Position numbers and translations under genes: made by a program. The notes beneath the pieces were generated by a model that did no database searches, was not told the origin of the DNA, and was given only the letters and a program-made list of their open reading frames with translations. From assembly GCF_028656935.1 (NCBI RefSeq), contig NZ_JAMDGZ010000014.1, forward strand, positions 1 to 64,000: 64,000 nucleotides of DNA, read 5' to 3'. The stretch is from Pseudomonas rubra. Its GTDB lineage: Bacteria > Pseudomonadota > Gammaproteobacteria > Pseudomonadales > Pseudomonadaceae. Of this stretch, positions 8,322 to 16,925 are shown in pieces. The first letter of the stretch is position 1. Each line of letters opens with the position of its first letter.

Positions 8322-9986
8322 TTACATATTCGGATAAGTCGGGCCGCCTGCACCTTCCGGGGTGACCCAGGTGATGTTCTGCGCAGGGTCCTTGATGTCA
8401 CAGGTCTTGCAGTGCACACAGTTCTGGGCGTTGATCTGGAAGCGTTTGTTGCCGTCCTCTTGTGTCACCACTTCGTACACGCCTGCCGGGCAGTAGCGCT
8501 GGGCGGGCTCGTCGTACAGCGGTAGGTTGCTGCCGATCGGGATGCTCGGGTCGGTGAGCTTGAGGTGGCACGGTTGCTCTTCTTCATGGTTGGTGCTGGA
8601 GAGGAACACCGAGCTCAGTTTGTCGAAGCTCAGCTTGCCATCGGGTTTTGGATAGTCGATTTTTTTCGAGTCGGCTGCAAGCTTCAGGCAGGCATAGTCC
8701 GGCTTGGTGTCGTGCAGGGTGAACGGCAGCTTGCCGCCGAACCAGTTCTGGTCAACGTAGTTGAATGCCGCACCGAACATCGGCCCGAACTTGTGCATGG
8801 CCGGGCCGAAGTTACGGCTGGCGAACAGTTCTTCGTGCAGCCAGCTGGCCTTGAACGCGTCGACATAGCTGTTGAGTTGGTCGCCGCCTTCGCTACCGGC
8901 CAGCAGGGCATCGGCCACCGCTTCGGCAGCGAGCATGCCGGACTTCATCGCGGTGTGGCTGCCCTTGATCTTGGCGAAGTTCAGGGTGCCGAGGTCGCAA
9001 CCGATCAGCGCGCCGCCGTTGAAGACCATCTTCGGCAGCGAGTTCAGGCCGCCTTTGCAGATGGCGCGGGCGCCGTAGCTGATGCGCTTGCCGCCGTCGA
9101 GGTACTTGCTGATCACCGGGTGGTGCTTGAGGCGCTGGAACTCGTCGAACGGCGACAGGTAAGCGTTGCTGTAGGACAGGTCAACGATCAGGCCGACCAC
9201 CACCTGGTTGTTTTCCAGGTGATAAAGGAACGAGCCCCCGGTGTTCTCGGCGCTCATCACGTCCAGCGGCCAGCCGGCGGTGTGCACCACCAGGCCTTGC
9301 TCGTGCTTGGACGGGTCGATTTCCCAGATTTCTTTCAGGCCAATGCCGTAGTGCTGGACGTCGGATTCGCTGTCGAGGTTGAAGCGCTTGATCAACTGCT
9401 TGCCGATATGGCCACGGCAGCCTTCGGCGAACAGGGTGTACTTGCCACGCAGCTCCATGCCCGGGGTGTACAGGCCTTCCTTGGGGTTGCCTTCACGGTC
9501 GACACCCAGGTCGCCCGTGATGATCCCGCGGACTACACCGTTTTCATCGAACAGCGCTTCCTGGGCCGCGAAGCCTGGGTAGATCTCCACGCCCAGGTTC
9601 TCGGCCTGCTGGGCCAGCCAGCGGCACAGGTTGCCCAGGGAGATGATGTAGTTGCCTTGGTTGTGCATGGTCTTGGGCACGAACAGGTCAGGGACCTTGA
9701 TCGAGCTGCCAGCATCCTTGAGCACGTAGATGTCGTCGCGTTTGACTTCGGTGTTGAGCGGGGCGCCGAGCTCTTTCCAGTCCGGGAACAGTTCGTTCAG
9801 GGCGCGCGGTTCGAACACCGCACCGGAGAGGATGTGGGCGCCGACTTCCGAGCCTTTCTCGACCACGCAGACGCTGATTTCGTTACCGGCTTCGGCGGCC
9901 TTCTGCTTCAGTCGGCAGGCGGCGGACAGGCCAGCCGGGCCAGCGCCGACAATGACCACGTCGAATTCCATGTATTCGCGTTCCAC
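8322..9986 (-). CDS. etfD: Electron transfer flavoprotein-ubiquinone oxidoreductase
   Basis: The 554-residue membrane-associated enzyme passes electrons from reduced ETF to ubiquinone. The N-terminal FAD site GAGPAGLSAACRL is at about residues 11-23. The C-terminus carries the 4Fe-4S cluster cysteines (YCPAGVYE, then NCVHCKTCDIKDP). The start is the GTG at 9984-9986, preceded by TAGGAGA on the minus strand at a spacing of 7; an upstream in-frame start would add six residues without a better ribosome site. It diverges from etfBA across a regulatory spacer, matching its role as the acceptor for EtfAB during fatty-acid and amino-acid oxidation. Also called etfQO or ETF-QO. Confidence 0.95.
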   Translation of the reverse strand: MEREYMEFDVVIVGAGPAGLSAACRLKQKAAEAGNEISVCVVEKGSEVGAHILSGAVFEPRALNELFPDWKELGAPLNTEVKRDDIYVLKDAGSSIKVPDLFVPKTMHNQGNYIISLGNLCRWLAQQAENLGVEIYPGFAAQEALFDENGVVRGIITGDLGVDREGNPKEGLYTPGMELRGKYTLFAEGCRGHIGKQLIKRFNLDSESDVQHYGIGLKEIWEIDPSKHEQGLVVHTAGWPLDVMSAENTGGSFLYHLENNQVVVGLIVDLSYSNAYLSPFDEFQRLKHHPVISKYLDGGKRISYGARAICKGGLNSLPKMVFNGGALIGCDLGTLNFAKIKGSHTAMKSGMLAAEAVADALLAGSEGGDQLNSYVDAFKASWLHEELFASRNFGPAMHKFGPMFGAAFNYVDQNWFGGKLPFTLHDTKPDYACLKLAADSKKIDYPKPDGKLSFDKLSSVFLSSTNHEEEQPCHLKLTDPSIPIGSNLPLYDEPAQRYCPAGVYEVVTQEDGNKRFQINAQNCVHCKTCDIKDPAQNITWVTPEGAGGPTYPNM

Positions 9987-10109
9987 AGGTTCTCTCCTAC
10001 TCAAGGCTCATCGGTTTTTCTTTATTGGCGGGTGTCAGGCGGTCATTTTTCAGACGCTCGGGCTGTAGCTCGAGTGATGACGGACTACACCGCTTTCTCT
10101 TGGCCGCGC

Positions 10110-10139
10110 ATTATATCTACACCACTCGCGGGGTCCAAT
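10110..10139 (-). promoter_or_regulatory. Sigma-70 promoter of etfQO
   Basis: On the minus strand, TTGGAC (10139-10134) and TATAAT (10115-10110) are separated by 18 bases. The predicted transcription start is about 115 bases upstream of the etfQO start codon. Confidence 0.6.
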
Positions 10140-10140
10140 A

Positions 10141-10154
10141 CAAACGTTTGTTTG
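10141..10154. promoter_or_regulatory. PsrA-type operator
   Basis: CAAACGTTTGTTTG fits the reported PsrA motif (C/G)AAAC-N4-GTTT(G/C). It touches the -35 of the etfQO promoter and lies in the shared spacer with etfBA. PsrA is a TetR-family, fatty-acid-responsive regulator in pseudomonads; control of etf genes by it is known in P. aeruginosa as far as I recall, and its action here is inference. Confidence 0.6.
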
Positions 10155-10530
10155 AATTTGCCGCAGGCCAGTAAAATCAAAGAAGCGCGGTGTGAAGCTG
10201 ACCGGTTTGCCGTATTGACCGGATTGGGCGTTACGGTCAAGATACGAGCGGTTTTGCGCTCGCCGTAGGCTGACCGTCGGATGCAGGAGCACCCCTAAAA
10301 ACCAGGCGAAAAGCAGGGCAGTTACGCCACAACCCGCTTTGTAGTGGAGTTTACACGCCACGACAAATTATGACCCACGGGTTTTGCAACTGACAGGCCG
10401 AATCGAGACTGCTGGGTCAGGGTTAAATTTGCCCCCCTGTGATCGTTTTTAGAGGTGCCCTTGTACCCACGCGCAATCGCCGGGTTTGCCCCAGGCGACA
10501 TTCTTTTCACCGGAGAGTAACGAGGAATCC

Positions 10531-11280
10531 ATGAAGGTTCTTGTAGCTGTCAAACGAGTGGTCGACTATAACGTCAAGGTTCGCGTCAAGGCGGACAACT
10601 CCGGCGTAGACCTTGCTAACGTCAAGATGTCCATGAACCCCTTCTGCGAAATCGCCGTAGAAGAAGCCGTACGCCTGAAAGAGAAGGGCGTTGCGAGCGA
10701 AATCGTCGTCGTTACCGTCGGCCCGGCCACTGCTCAGGAGCAATTGCGTACTGCCCTGGCACTGGGTGCCGACCGTGCCATCCTGGTCGAATCTGCTGAA
10801 GAGCTGACTTCGCTGGCTGTGGCCAAGCTGCTCAAGGCAGTGGTCGACAAAGAGCAGCCTCAGTTGGTGATCCTTGGCAAGCAAGCCATCGACAGCGACA
10901 ACAACCAGACTGGCCAGATGCTGGCTGCGCTGAGCGGCTACGCCCAGGGCACTTTCGCTTCCAAGGTCGAAGTGGCAGGTGACAAGGTCAACGTCACCCG
11001 CGAAATCGACGGCGGCCTGCAGACCGTTGCACTGAACCTGCCTGCCATCGTCACCACCGACCTGCGCCTGAACGAGCCACGCTACGCGTCGCTGCCGAAC
11101 ATCATGAAGGCCAAGAAGAAGCCGTTGGAGACCGTTACTCCCGACGCGCTGGGCGTTTCCACTGCCTCCACCAACAAGACCCTGAAAGTCGAAGCGCCAG
11201 CTGCTCGCAGCGCCGGTATCAAGGTCAAGTCGGTTGCTGAACTGGTCGAGAAACTGAAGAACGAGGCGAAGGTAATCTAA
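10531..11280 (+). CDS. etfB: Electron transfer flavoprotein beta subunit
   Basis: The 249-residue protein starts [20 protein letters not shown] and contains the ETF-beta signature region [20 protein letters not shown] followed by GADRAILV. It binds AMP structurally and pairs with EtfA, accepting electrons from acyl-CoA and other dehydrogenases. The ATG at 10531 has GAGGAA four bases before it; upstream in-frame residues are not homologous. The stop codon is directly followed by the etfA start, so the two are translationally coupled. It is divergent from etfQO. Confidence 0.96.
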   Translation: MKVLVAVKRVVDYNVKVRVKADNSGVDLANVKMSMNPFCEIAVEEAVRLKEKGVASEIVVVTVGPATAQEQLRTALALGADRAILVESAEELTSLAVAKLLKAVVDKEQPQLVILGKQAIDSDNNQTGQMLAALSGYAQGTFASKVEVAGDKVNVTREIDGGLQTVALNLPAIVTTDLRLNEPRYASLPNIMKAKKKPLETVTPDALGVSTASTNKTLKVEAPAARSAGIKVKSVAELVEKLKNEAKVI

Positions 11281-12207
11281 ATGACTATCCTGGTTATCGC
11301 TGAACACGAAAACGGTGCCGTTGCCCCGGCCACCCTGAACACTGTTGCTGCTGCCGCCAAGATCGGTGGCGACATCCATGTGCTGGTCGCAGGCGCAAAC
11401 GTCGGTGGCGTCGCTGAAGCTGCTGCCAAGATTGCTGGCGTGGCCAAGGTGCTGGCTGCCGACAACGCCGCCTACGCTCACCAACTGCCAGAGAACGTCG
11501 CTCCGCTGGTAGCTGCTCTTAAAGGCTACAGCCACGTGCTGGCACCTGCCACCTCCAACGGCAAGAACATCCTGCCGCGCGTTGCCGCGCTGCTGGACGT
11601 CGACCAGATCTCCGAGATCATCTCGGTTGAATCGGCCGACACCTTCAAGCGTCCGATCTACGCCGGTAACGCCATTGCCACTGTGCAATCCAACGCTGCC
11701 GTCAAGGTCATCACCGTGCGTGCCACCGGCTTTGACGCCGTTGCCGCCGAGGGTGGTTCGGCTGCCGTTGAAGCCGTCGCTGCTGCTCACGATGCGGGTA
11801 AATCGGCGTTCGTTGGCGAAGAGCTGGCCAAATCCGACCGTCCTGAGCTGACCGCTGCCAAGATCGTCGTTTCCGGCGGCCGCGGCATGCAGAACGGTGA
11901 CAACTTCAAGCACCTGTACGCCCTGGCCGACAAGCTCGGCGCTGCCGTTGGCGCCTCGCGCGCTGCGGTCGACGCAGGTTTCGTACCCAACGACATGCAG
12001 GTCGGTCAGACCGGCAAGATCGTTGCGCCTCAGCTGTACATCGCCGTCGGTATTTCCGGCGCGATCCAGCACCTGGCCGGCATGAAAGACTCCAAAGTGA
12101 TCGTTGCGATCAACAAGGACGAAGAAGCGCCGATCTTCCAGGTGGCCGACTATGGCCTGGTGGCTGACCTGTTCGAAGCCATCCCTGAGCTGGAGAAGCT
12201 GGTTTAA
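11281..12207 (+). CDS. etfA: Electron transfer flavoprotein alpha subunit
   Basis: The 308-residue protein has the C-terminal FAD-binding domain with the family signature [19 protein letters not shown] and [15 protein letters not shown]. The N-terminal half (about 1-185) is the alpha/beta domain that pairs with EtfB. Its ATG immediately follows the etfB TAA. Together with EtfB and EtfQO it forms the electron route from flavin dehydrogenases to the quinone pool. A large, complex terminator lies 24 bases downstream. Confidence 0.96.
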   Translation: MTILVIAEHENGAVAPATLNTVAAAAKIGGDIHVLVAGANVGGVAEAAAKIAGVAKVLAADNAAYAHQLPENVAPLVAALKGYSHVLAPATSNGKNILPRVAALLDVDQISEIISVESADTFKRPIYAGNAIATVQSNAAVKVITVRATGFDAVAAEGGSAAVEAVAAAHDAGKSAFVGEELAKSDRPELTAAKIVVSGGRGMQNGDNFKHLYALADKLGAAVGASRAAVDAGFVPNDMQVGQTGKIVAPQLYIAVGISGAIQHLAGMKDSKVIVAINKDEEAPIFQVADYGLVADLFEAIPELEKLV

Positions 12208-12230
12208 TCCAGTCGCTTCACTTATAAAAG

Positions 12231-12290
12231 AGCCCGGTCCGCCCGGGCTGTGCAGGCCCGCCTTGCACAGCCCGGCAGATCGGGCTTTTT
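12231..12290 (+). terminator. Nested-hairpin terminator after etfA
   Basis: A perfect 12-bp inner stem (ccgggctgtgca at 12243-12254 with tgcacagcccgg at 12264-12275) is enclosed by an outer pairing agcccg (12231-12236) with cgggct (12281-12286), followed by a T-run. The first arm can also pair locally with 12243-12249, so alternative folds exist. Confidence 0.75.
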
Positions 12291-12321
12291 CATTCAGGGT
12301 AAAAAGTTGGGGAGTCGTTGC

Positions 12322-13146
12322 ATGGGATGGCGTGGCCGGATTAACACGGCGCTGGTGTTCGCTGCGGTACTGATGCCGTTGCAAGCCTGGGCAGTCGGCA
12401 AGTGTGAGCGGCTGGTAGCCACCGGCAGTCCAGATGCCCCGCCTTACTCCTGGCGCGATCCGCAAGACCCCAGGCACCTGATGGGCGCCAACGTCGACCT
12501 GTTCAAGCAGGTTGCCGGCGAGTTGGGCCTGAAGGTTGAAGTGCTCGACAGCGGCAGCCGTAGCCAGGCGCTGGAAGAAGTGCGCAGCGGGCGCGTCGAT
12601 TTGCTGATCGATTCACCCTTCGCGGTGGCCGAGCTGACCACGGTCGACTTTGTTCACCCCTCGCTGCTGAGCAACGAATACGTGGTCTGGACCCGGCACG
12701 ATTCGCCGCTGGTCTATAACACCCTGGCCGACTTGCATGAACATCAGGGTAGCGTGTCGGAAAAGGCGCGCATGACCCCAGAATTTAACGCTTACGCCAA
12801 GAGTCAGTTGAAGCTTGCTCCCGCGCAAAATCTGACCCAGGCCTTCCAGAAATTGCTGCTCGGCCAGGTCGATTACGTGTTGGCTGGCCGCTACGCCGGC
12901 ATGGCCATGGCCCAGACCCTGGGTATGAGCAATGAGTTGATTGCCCGTGGCTTGCCACTCGATCGTCCGGGGCTGTACCTGGCGTTGTCGCATAATTCCG
13001 CGTGCAATGACGCCTGGTTGCGCGGACAACTGGCAAAAAAGCTGACAGAATTGCCGGCCTCCGGCGTGTCCCAAGCGGTACTGCAGCGTAATGTCGAGCG
13101 CTGGAAAGCGCAGATGCAAGCGCCGCTGGATGCCCCTAAACAGTAG
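12322..13146 (+). CDS. Periplasmic solute-binding protein family 3 (SBP_bac_3-like)
   Basis: The 274-residue protein has a signal peptide (MGWRGRINTALVFAAVLMPLQAWA, cleaved near residue 24) and the bacterial solute-binding family 3 fold: SPDAPPYSWRD, MGANVDLFKQVAGELGLKVE, VRSGRVDLLIDSPFAV and FQKLLLGQVDYVLAG. No permease or ATPase genes are nearby. Instead two lipoprotein genes follow with spacings of 9 and -4 bases, so it may serve as a periplasmic sensor or carrier rather than an ABC transporter part. The ATG at 12322 is preceded by GGGGAG. The substrate is not predictable; polar amino acids are usual for the family. Confidence 0.75.
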   Translation: MGWRGRINTALVFAAVLMPLQAWAVGKCERLVATGSPDAPPYSWRDPQDPRHLMGANVDLFKQVAGELGLKVEVLDSGSRSQALEEVRSGRVDLLIDSPFAVAELTTVDFVHPSLLSNEYVVWTRHDSPLVYNTLADLHEHQGSVSEKARMTPEFNAYAKSQLKLAPAQNLTQAFQKLLLGQVDYVLAGRYAGMAMAQTLGMSNELIARGLPLDRPGLYLALSHNSACNDAWLRGQLAKKLTELPASGVSQAVLQRNVERWKAQMQAPLDAPKQ

Positions 13147-13155
13147 GAAGATTGT

Positions 13156-13509
13156 GTGAGAACTCATTCATTATTCGCCGTTCTGGCGTTGCTGGCTCTG
13201 GCCGGGTGCGCCAATGATCCGGCCCCCAATGAACAGCTGCGCCTGTCCGAGCAGGCACTTGAGCAGGCCAGGGCGGTGGGTGCCACTGACGAAGTGGCAG
13301 AGCTGAAGCTGGCTGAAGACAAGCTGGCCCGGGCTCGCACCAACATGGCCAGCGAATCCTTCCGCGATGCGCGCATGCGCGCCGAGCAGGCTGAGCTGGA
13401 TGCGCGCTTGGCCGAGGCGCGGGTGCTGACGGTCAAAAGCAAGGAGCAGCTGGACTTGCTGCAGTCGCGGGTCAATCGCCTGCGTAAACAGTTGGGAGAG
13501 CAGCGGTGA
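13156..13509 (+). CDS. Small DUF4398 coiled-coil lipoprotein
   Basis: This 117-residue protein has a lipoprotein signal (LLALAGC, Cys at about residue 18) and then one long alpha-helix rich in Ala, Glu, Leu and Arg, as in DUF4398 proteins. It starts with GTG at 13156, preceded by AGGAAG at 13145-13150. Its stop codon overlaps the GTG of the next gene (GTGA), which encodes a second DUF4398 lipoprotein with an OmpA domain; the two likely work together in the envelope. The molecular function of DUF4398 is not known to me. Confidence 0.75.
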   Translation: MRTHSLFAVLALLALAGCANDPAPNEQLRLSEQALEQARAVGATDEVAELKLAEDKLARARTNMASESFRDARMRAEQAELDARLAEARVLTVKSKEQLDLLQSRVNRLRKQLGEQR

Positions 13510-14315
13510 GTTCGATCAAACCTTTGGCGGCACTGTTGTTGATCGCTGTGGCCGGCCTGCAGGGCTGCGCCAGCCAGCGCAGCGAGACGGCGCTGGATGA
13601 GGCCACGGCCAAGTTCGAGGCGGTCAAGGATGACTCTGACGTGCTGCGCAGCGCGCCGCGTGATGTGATTCGTGCCGGTGAATCCCTGGCCCGGGCCGAG
13701 CGACTGTCCAGCTACCTGGGCACTGGTGCCGACGTGCGCCATTACGCCTATCTGAGTCAGCGCTACAGTGACATTGCCCGCGAGCACAGTAACCTGGTGC
13801 TCAATCAGGAACGGCTGGCCAAGCTCGAGCTTGAGCGTCAGCGCCTGCAGTTGGCCTTGCGCGAGGCCAAGCTTGCCAGTGTGCAGCAGCAGGGCAAGTG
13901 GCTGGAAGCGCAGATCGTCAGCCTGGCCACCGAGCAGAGCGACCGTGGCCTGGTCATGACCCTGGGCGACGTGCTGTTCGATACCGGGCATGCGGAGCTG
14001 AAAAACTCTGCCAGCCGCACCGTGCTCAAGTTGGTGCAGTTCCTCCAGCTTAACCCCAAGCGGGTCGTGCGAATCGAGGGTTATACCGACAGCACGGGCA
14101 CGCCGGAAGACAACCTCAAGCTGTCCCGGGACCGGGCGCAGGCAGTGGCGGACCTGCTGATCGATCTGGGTGTCGATGAAAAACGCATCCAGGTTGAAGG
14201 CTATGGTGACCAGTATCCGGTCGAGGCCAACGCCTCGGAGCGGGGTAGGGCGCAAAACCGCCGAGTCGAGATCGTCTTCTCGGACGAAAAAGGCAAGCTT
14301 GGCGCCGCACGCTGA
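13506..14315 (+). CDS. OmpA-family lipoprotein with DUF4398 N-terminus
   Basis: The 269-residue protein has a lipobox (AGLQGC, Cys about residue 20), a helical DUF4398 region (about 25-145), and a C-terminal OmpA-like peptidoglycan-binding domain (about 155-265) with RIEGYTDSTGTPEDNLKLSR and ASERGRAQNRRVEIVF. It would sit in the outer membrane and hold the peptidoglycan. The GTG start overlaps the previous stop codon by four bases. The gene ends the operon, with a terminator 16 bases further on. OprF/Pal-like proteins are relatives only through the C-terminal domain. Confidence 0.85.
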   Translation: MSSIKPLAALLLIAVAGLQGCASQRSETALDEATAKFEAVKDDSDVLRSAPRDVIRAGESLARAERLSSYLGTGADVRHYAYLSQRYSDIAREHSNLVLNQERLAKLELERQRLQLALREAKLASVQQQGKWLEAQIVSLATEQSDRGLVMTLGDVLFDTGHAELKNSASRTVLKLVQFLQLNPKRVVRIEGYTDSTGTPEDNLKLSRDRAQAVADLLIDLGVDEKRIQVEGYGDQYPVEANASERGRAQNRRVEIVFSDEKGKLGAAR

Positions 14316-14330
14316 GCCATAGATGAAGAA

Positions 14331-14361
14331 ACCCGGAGACTGCACAGCTCCGGGTTTTTTT
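14331..14361 (+). terminator. Terminator after the OmpA-family lipoprotein gene
   Basis: An 8-bp stem acccggag / ctccgggt with a 9-base loop is followed by seven T residues. Confidence 0.85.
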
Positions 14362-14438
14362 ATGGACGGTTGTCTGCTTGTGACAAATGGCCTGTCGCAG
14401 CCTTTGTCACGCAACTGTATTGTCGACTATTCTGCAAT

Positions 14439-14470
14439 CTGTCCCAGTACACTTTGCAACTGTTCCGGTA
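14439..14470 (+). promoter_or_regulatory. Direct repeats upstream of the MocR gene
   Basis: CTGTCCCAGTA (14439-14449) is repeated as CTGTTCCGGTA (14460-14470), 9 of 11 identical, with a 21-base period (two helical turns). MocR-type regulators are known to bind direct repeats, so this is a candidate operator 60-90 bases upstream of the start codon. Confidence 0.5.
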
Positions 14471-14530
14471 TTCTTGCTTGAAATAGAGCCGTACAAAAAC
14501 AACTACATTGCCTGCGTTTCGAGACTGATC

Positions 14531-15976
14531 ATGACCAACCTGTTGCTCTACCAGCGCATTGCCCAGCAGCTGGCCGAAGATATTCGCCGTGGTGTGTATC
14601 AACCAGGTGAGCGAGTGCCGTCGGTGCGCAAGATGAGTTCGCAGCTCAATGTCAGCCATGCAACCGTGCTACAGGCCTATGCCAACCTTGAAGACCAAGG
14701 GCTGATCCGTGCACGGCCGCAGTCCGGCTACTACGTGCACCAGACACCGGCGCTGACCGCACAGACGCCTGATATCGCCCGGGTCGAGCGCCCCGGGCTG
14801 GTAACGCGCAGCAGTATTATCCAGCAGGTTTTGACCGAGGCCCGGCGCGATGGGGTGTTCCCCTTCGGCGCAGCGGTGCCCCATGTGGACTACCTGCCGG
14901 TGCGGGCATTGCATCAGCAGTTGGCCAAGGTGACTCGCTTTCATAGCCCGCGGGCCTTCAGTTACATGTTCAGCCCGGGCTTCGAGCCACTGCGTCGGCA
15001 GATCGCGATTCGTATGCGCGATGCCGGCGTGGTCGTCGACCCCAGTGAAGTGGTGGTCACCCATGGCTGCGTCGATGCGCTGCAGATGTCGCTGCGGGTG
15101 CTGACCCGGCCGGGCGATCTGATCGCCGCCGAGTCGCCGACCTACTATGGCTTGCTGCAACTGGCCGACCTGCTTGGCTTGAAAGTGATCGAAATTCCCA
15201 GTGATCCGTCCACTGGTATCAGCCTTGAAGCCCTGCAACTGGCGGCCAACCAGTGGTCGATCAAGGCCCTGGTGCTGACCGCACGCCTGAGCAACCCGCT
15301 GGGCGGCACCATTCCGGAAGATCGGCAAAAGCAGTTGTTGCGCCTGGCGTCGGATTTTGACATCCAGATCATCGAAGACGACATCTATGGCGAACTGATG
15401 TTCGAGCAGGGCAAGACCAAGGCGCTCAAGGCCTTCGATCGACTGGGGCGAGTAATTTATTGTTCGAGCTTTTCCAAGACCCTGTCGCCCGGTGTGCGGA
15501 TCGGTTGGATGGTCGCCGGCAAGTACCAGGCGGAAATCCAGCGTTTGCAGACCTTTACCACCCACTCAGCCTGCAGTGTGACGCAGATGGGGGTGGCGTC
15601 GTACCTGGAAAATGGCGGTTACGACCGTCATCTGCGCTACATCCGTCAGGAATACCGGAAAAATCTCAGTGCCTACCAGTTGGCAGTGCAGCAACACTTC
15701 CCCGATGGCACGCAGATGACCCGGCCAACCGGCGGGTTCATCCTCTGGGTCAGCTTGCCGGGGCGGGTCAACACCCAGGAGTTGCATGTGCGCGCATTGC
15801 AGCAGGGCATCAGTATCGCGCCCGGGCTGATCTTCAGTAACACCGAGCAGTTCAACCACTGCATCCGCCTGAACTGTGGCATCCCCTGGAACCGTGAAGC
15901 GGAGCGGGCGGTGATGACCCTGGGCATGTTGGCCAGCCAACTGTGCCAGGAGTCTGCCGCGGGCGCGTTTTTCTAG
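14531..15976 (+). CDS. MocR/GntR-family regulator with aminotransferase domain
   Basis: The 481-residue protein fuses a GntR winged helix (residues about 5-75; GERVPSVRKMSSQLNVSHAT) to a fold-type I PLP aminotransferase domain (about 100-470). The PLP lysine is in SSFSKTLSPGVRIGWM. Other landmarks are TYYGLLQLADLLG and the C-terminal VNTQELHVRALQQGISIAPG. Members usually act as transcription factors that sense PLP or an amino compound. I chose the ATG at 14531, where homology begins; the frame is open 144 bases upstream through the putative operator. The target genes are not evident: the next genes run in the same direction with no transporter or PLP gene among them. Confidence 0.85.
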   Translation: MTNLLLYQRIAQQLAEDIRRGVYQPGERVPSVRKMSSQLNVSHATVLQAYANLEDQGLIRARPQSGYYVHQTPALTAQTPDIARVERPGLVTRSSIIQQVLTEARRDGVFPFGAAVPHVDYLPVRALHQQLAKVTRFHSPRAFSYMFSPGFEPLRRQIAIRMRDAGVVVDPSEVVVTHGCVDALQMSLRVLTRPGDLIAAESPTYYGLLQLADLLGLKVIEIPSDPSTGISLEALQLAANQWSIKALVLTARLSNPLGGTIPEDRQKQLLRLASDFDIQIIEDDIYGELMFEQGKTKALKAFDRLGRVIYCSSFSKTLSPGVRIGWMVAGKYQAEIQRLQTFTTHSACSVTQMGVASYLENGGYDRHLRYIRQEYRKNLSAYQLAVQQHFPDGTQMTRPTGGFILWVSLPGRVNTQELHVRALQQGISIAPGLIFSNTEQFNHCIRLNCGIPWNREAERAVMTLGMLASQLCQESAAGAFF

Positions 15977-16037
15977 ACTTGCCAGTCGTGTCGGGAACGG
16001 GGACCATAAGCCCTTTTAGGGATGATCGTCGGTGCCT

Positions 16038-16511
16038 ATGAAAGCGTTGCGTTGTATCGGGTTGTCCCTGTGTTTGCTCGGTGGCCTGGCCTGCACTTCG
16101 AGTGCGCAGGCCGAAGCCGCGCCAGCCGGCAAAGCCCCTGCAACGAAAAGCGCCAAACCTGCTGCCAAGCCCAAGCAAGCGAATACACCGCCGGTGCGCA
16201 AAAAGGCAGCCACCAAAGCGACCCAGCGCAGCGCACGCAAAAATGCCAAGGCGGCGCCAGCACCATTGCCCAAGGCCAAGCTCGACCTGAGCTTGCCATC
16301 AAGCCTGGTCAAGGACATGAAGCCTGACTCCCAGGAGCAGGTGCCGTTGCCCAAGCCCTTGTTGCCTTACCTGTTTGGTGAAAAGCCGCCCTCCGACAGT
16401 CCGTTCCAGCTCAATGGCCGGCTGATAAGCAATGAAATGCAGCTGCAGCTGCGCAACGAGAGCCGCAAGGATGTCGAGGGTGCCGCCATCGAATTCGAGT
16501 TCAAGCAGTAG
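16038..16511 (+). CDS. Secreted Lys/Ala/Pro-rich protein of unknown function
   Basis: The product (157 residues) has a signal peptide with a hydrophobic core CIGLSLCLLGGLACTSSAQA, then a very basic low-complexity stretch of Lys, Ala, Pro and Thr (about residues 28-85) and a more ordered C-terminal part with LPYLFGEKP and LISNEMQLQLRNES. The low-complexity part resembles histone-like tails by composition only. An in-frame GTG at 16032 is an alternative start and is better spaced from AGGGA at 16018-16022. I do not recognise a domain. Confidence 0.6.
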   Translation: MKALRCIGLSLCLLGGLACTSSAQAEAAPAGKAPATKSAKPAAKPKQANTPPVRKKAATKATQRSARKNAKAAPAPLPKAKLDLSLPSSLVKDMKPDSQEQVPLPKPLLPYLFGEKPPSDSPFQLNGRLISNEMQLQLRNESRKDVEGAAIEFEFKQ

Positions 16512-16638
16512 GGTTGAACTGACTGTTCGGTCATCGTTCTGTGCCTGGTATTTCATCCTGCCAGCAATTTCAAACACCTGTTTAAGCGGTTACTATCCGG
16601 GTTCATTCATCATTTGTTGCTTTGAGGGTTCTGTTGTC

Positions 16639-16893
16639 ATGAATTGCCGTGAAGGTTGTGGCGCCTGCTGTATCGCGCCCTCCATCAGCTCGCCGATACC
16701 GGGAATGCCCAAGGGCAAGCCTGCCGGTGAGCGTTGCCTGCACCTGTCGTTGGCCAATCTCTGTGGCTTGTTCGGCAAGCCCGAGCGTCCGTCGGTGTGT
16801 GGTGGATTCAAGGCAGAGGCGGACATCTGCGGCAACGACCGCGATGAGGCGATCAGGATCCTGGGGTGGTTGGAGCAAATGACGGCAGCTTGA
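16639..16893 (+). CDS. YkgJ-family cysteine-cluster protein
   Basis: The 84-residue protein has the family pattern of conserved cysteines: MNCREGCGACC at the start, then CLHL, CGLF and VCGGF. YkgJ/UPF0153 proteins are thought to bind zinc or an iron-sulfur cluster; the function is unknown. I chose the ATG at 16639 because the family begins at the CxxxCxxCC cluster; the open frame upstream is Ser-rich and not homologous. It lies 32 bases before the START-domain gene in the same direction. Confidence 0.8.
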   Translation: MNCREGCGACCIAPSISSPIPGMPKGKPAGERCLHLSLANLCGLFGKPERPSVCGGFKAEADICGNDRDEAIRILGWLEQMTAA

Positions 16894-16925
16894 AACGCGG
16901 GTCTTTGACAATAAGGAACAAGAGC

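Larger units (their letters stand above)
9987..10530. other. Divergent etfQO / etfBA regulatory spacer
   Basis: This 544-base region holds no convincing gene. Its left part contains the etfQO promoter and the PsrA-type operator described separately. The right part (about 10180-10520) is featureless apart from the etfB ribosome site GAGGAA at 10522-10527. Small open frames on the minus strand here have no ribosome site and look like chance. Confidence 0.7.
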
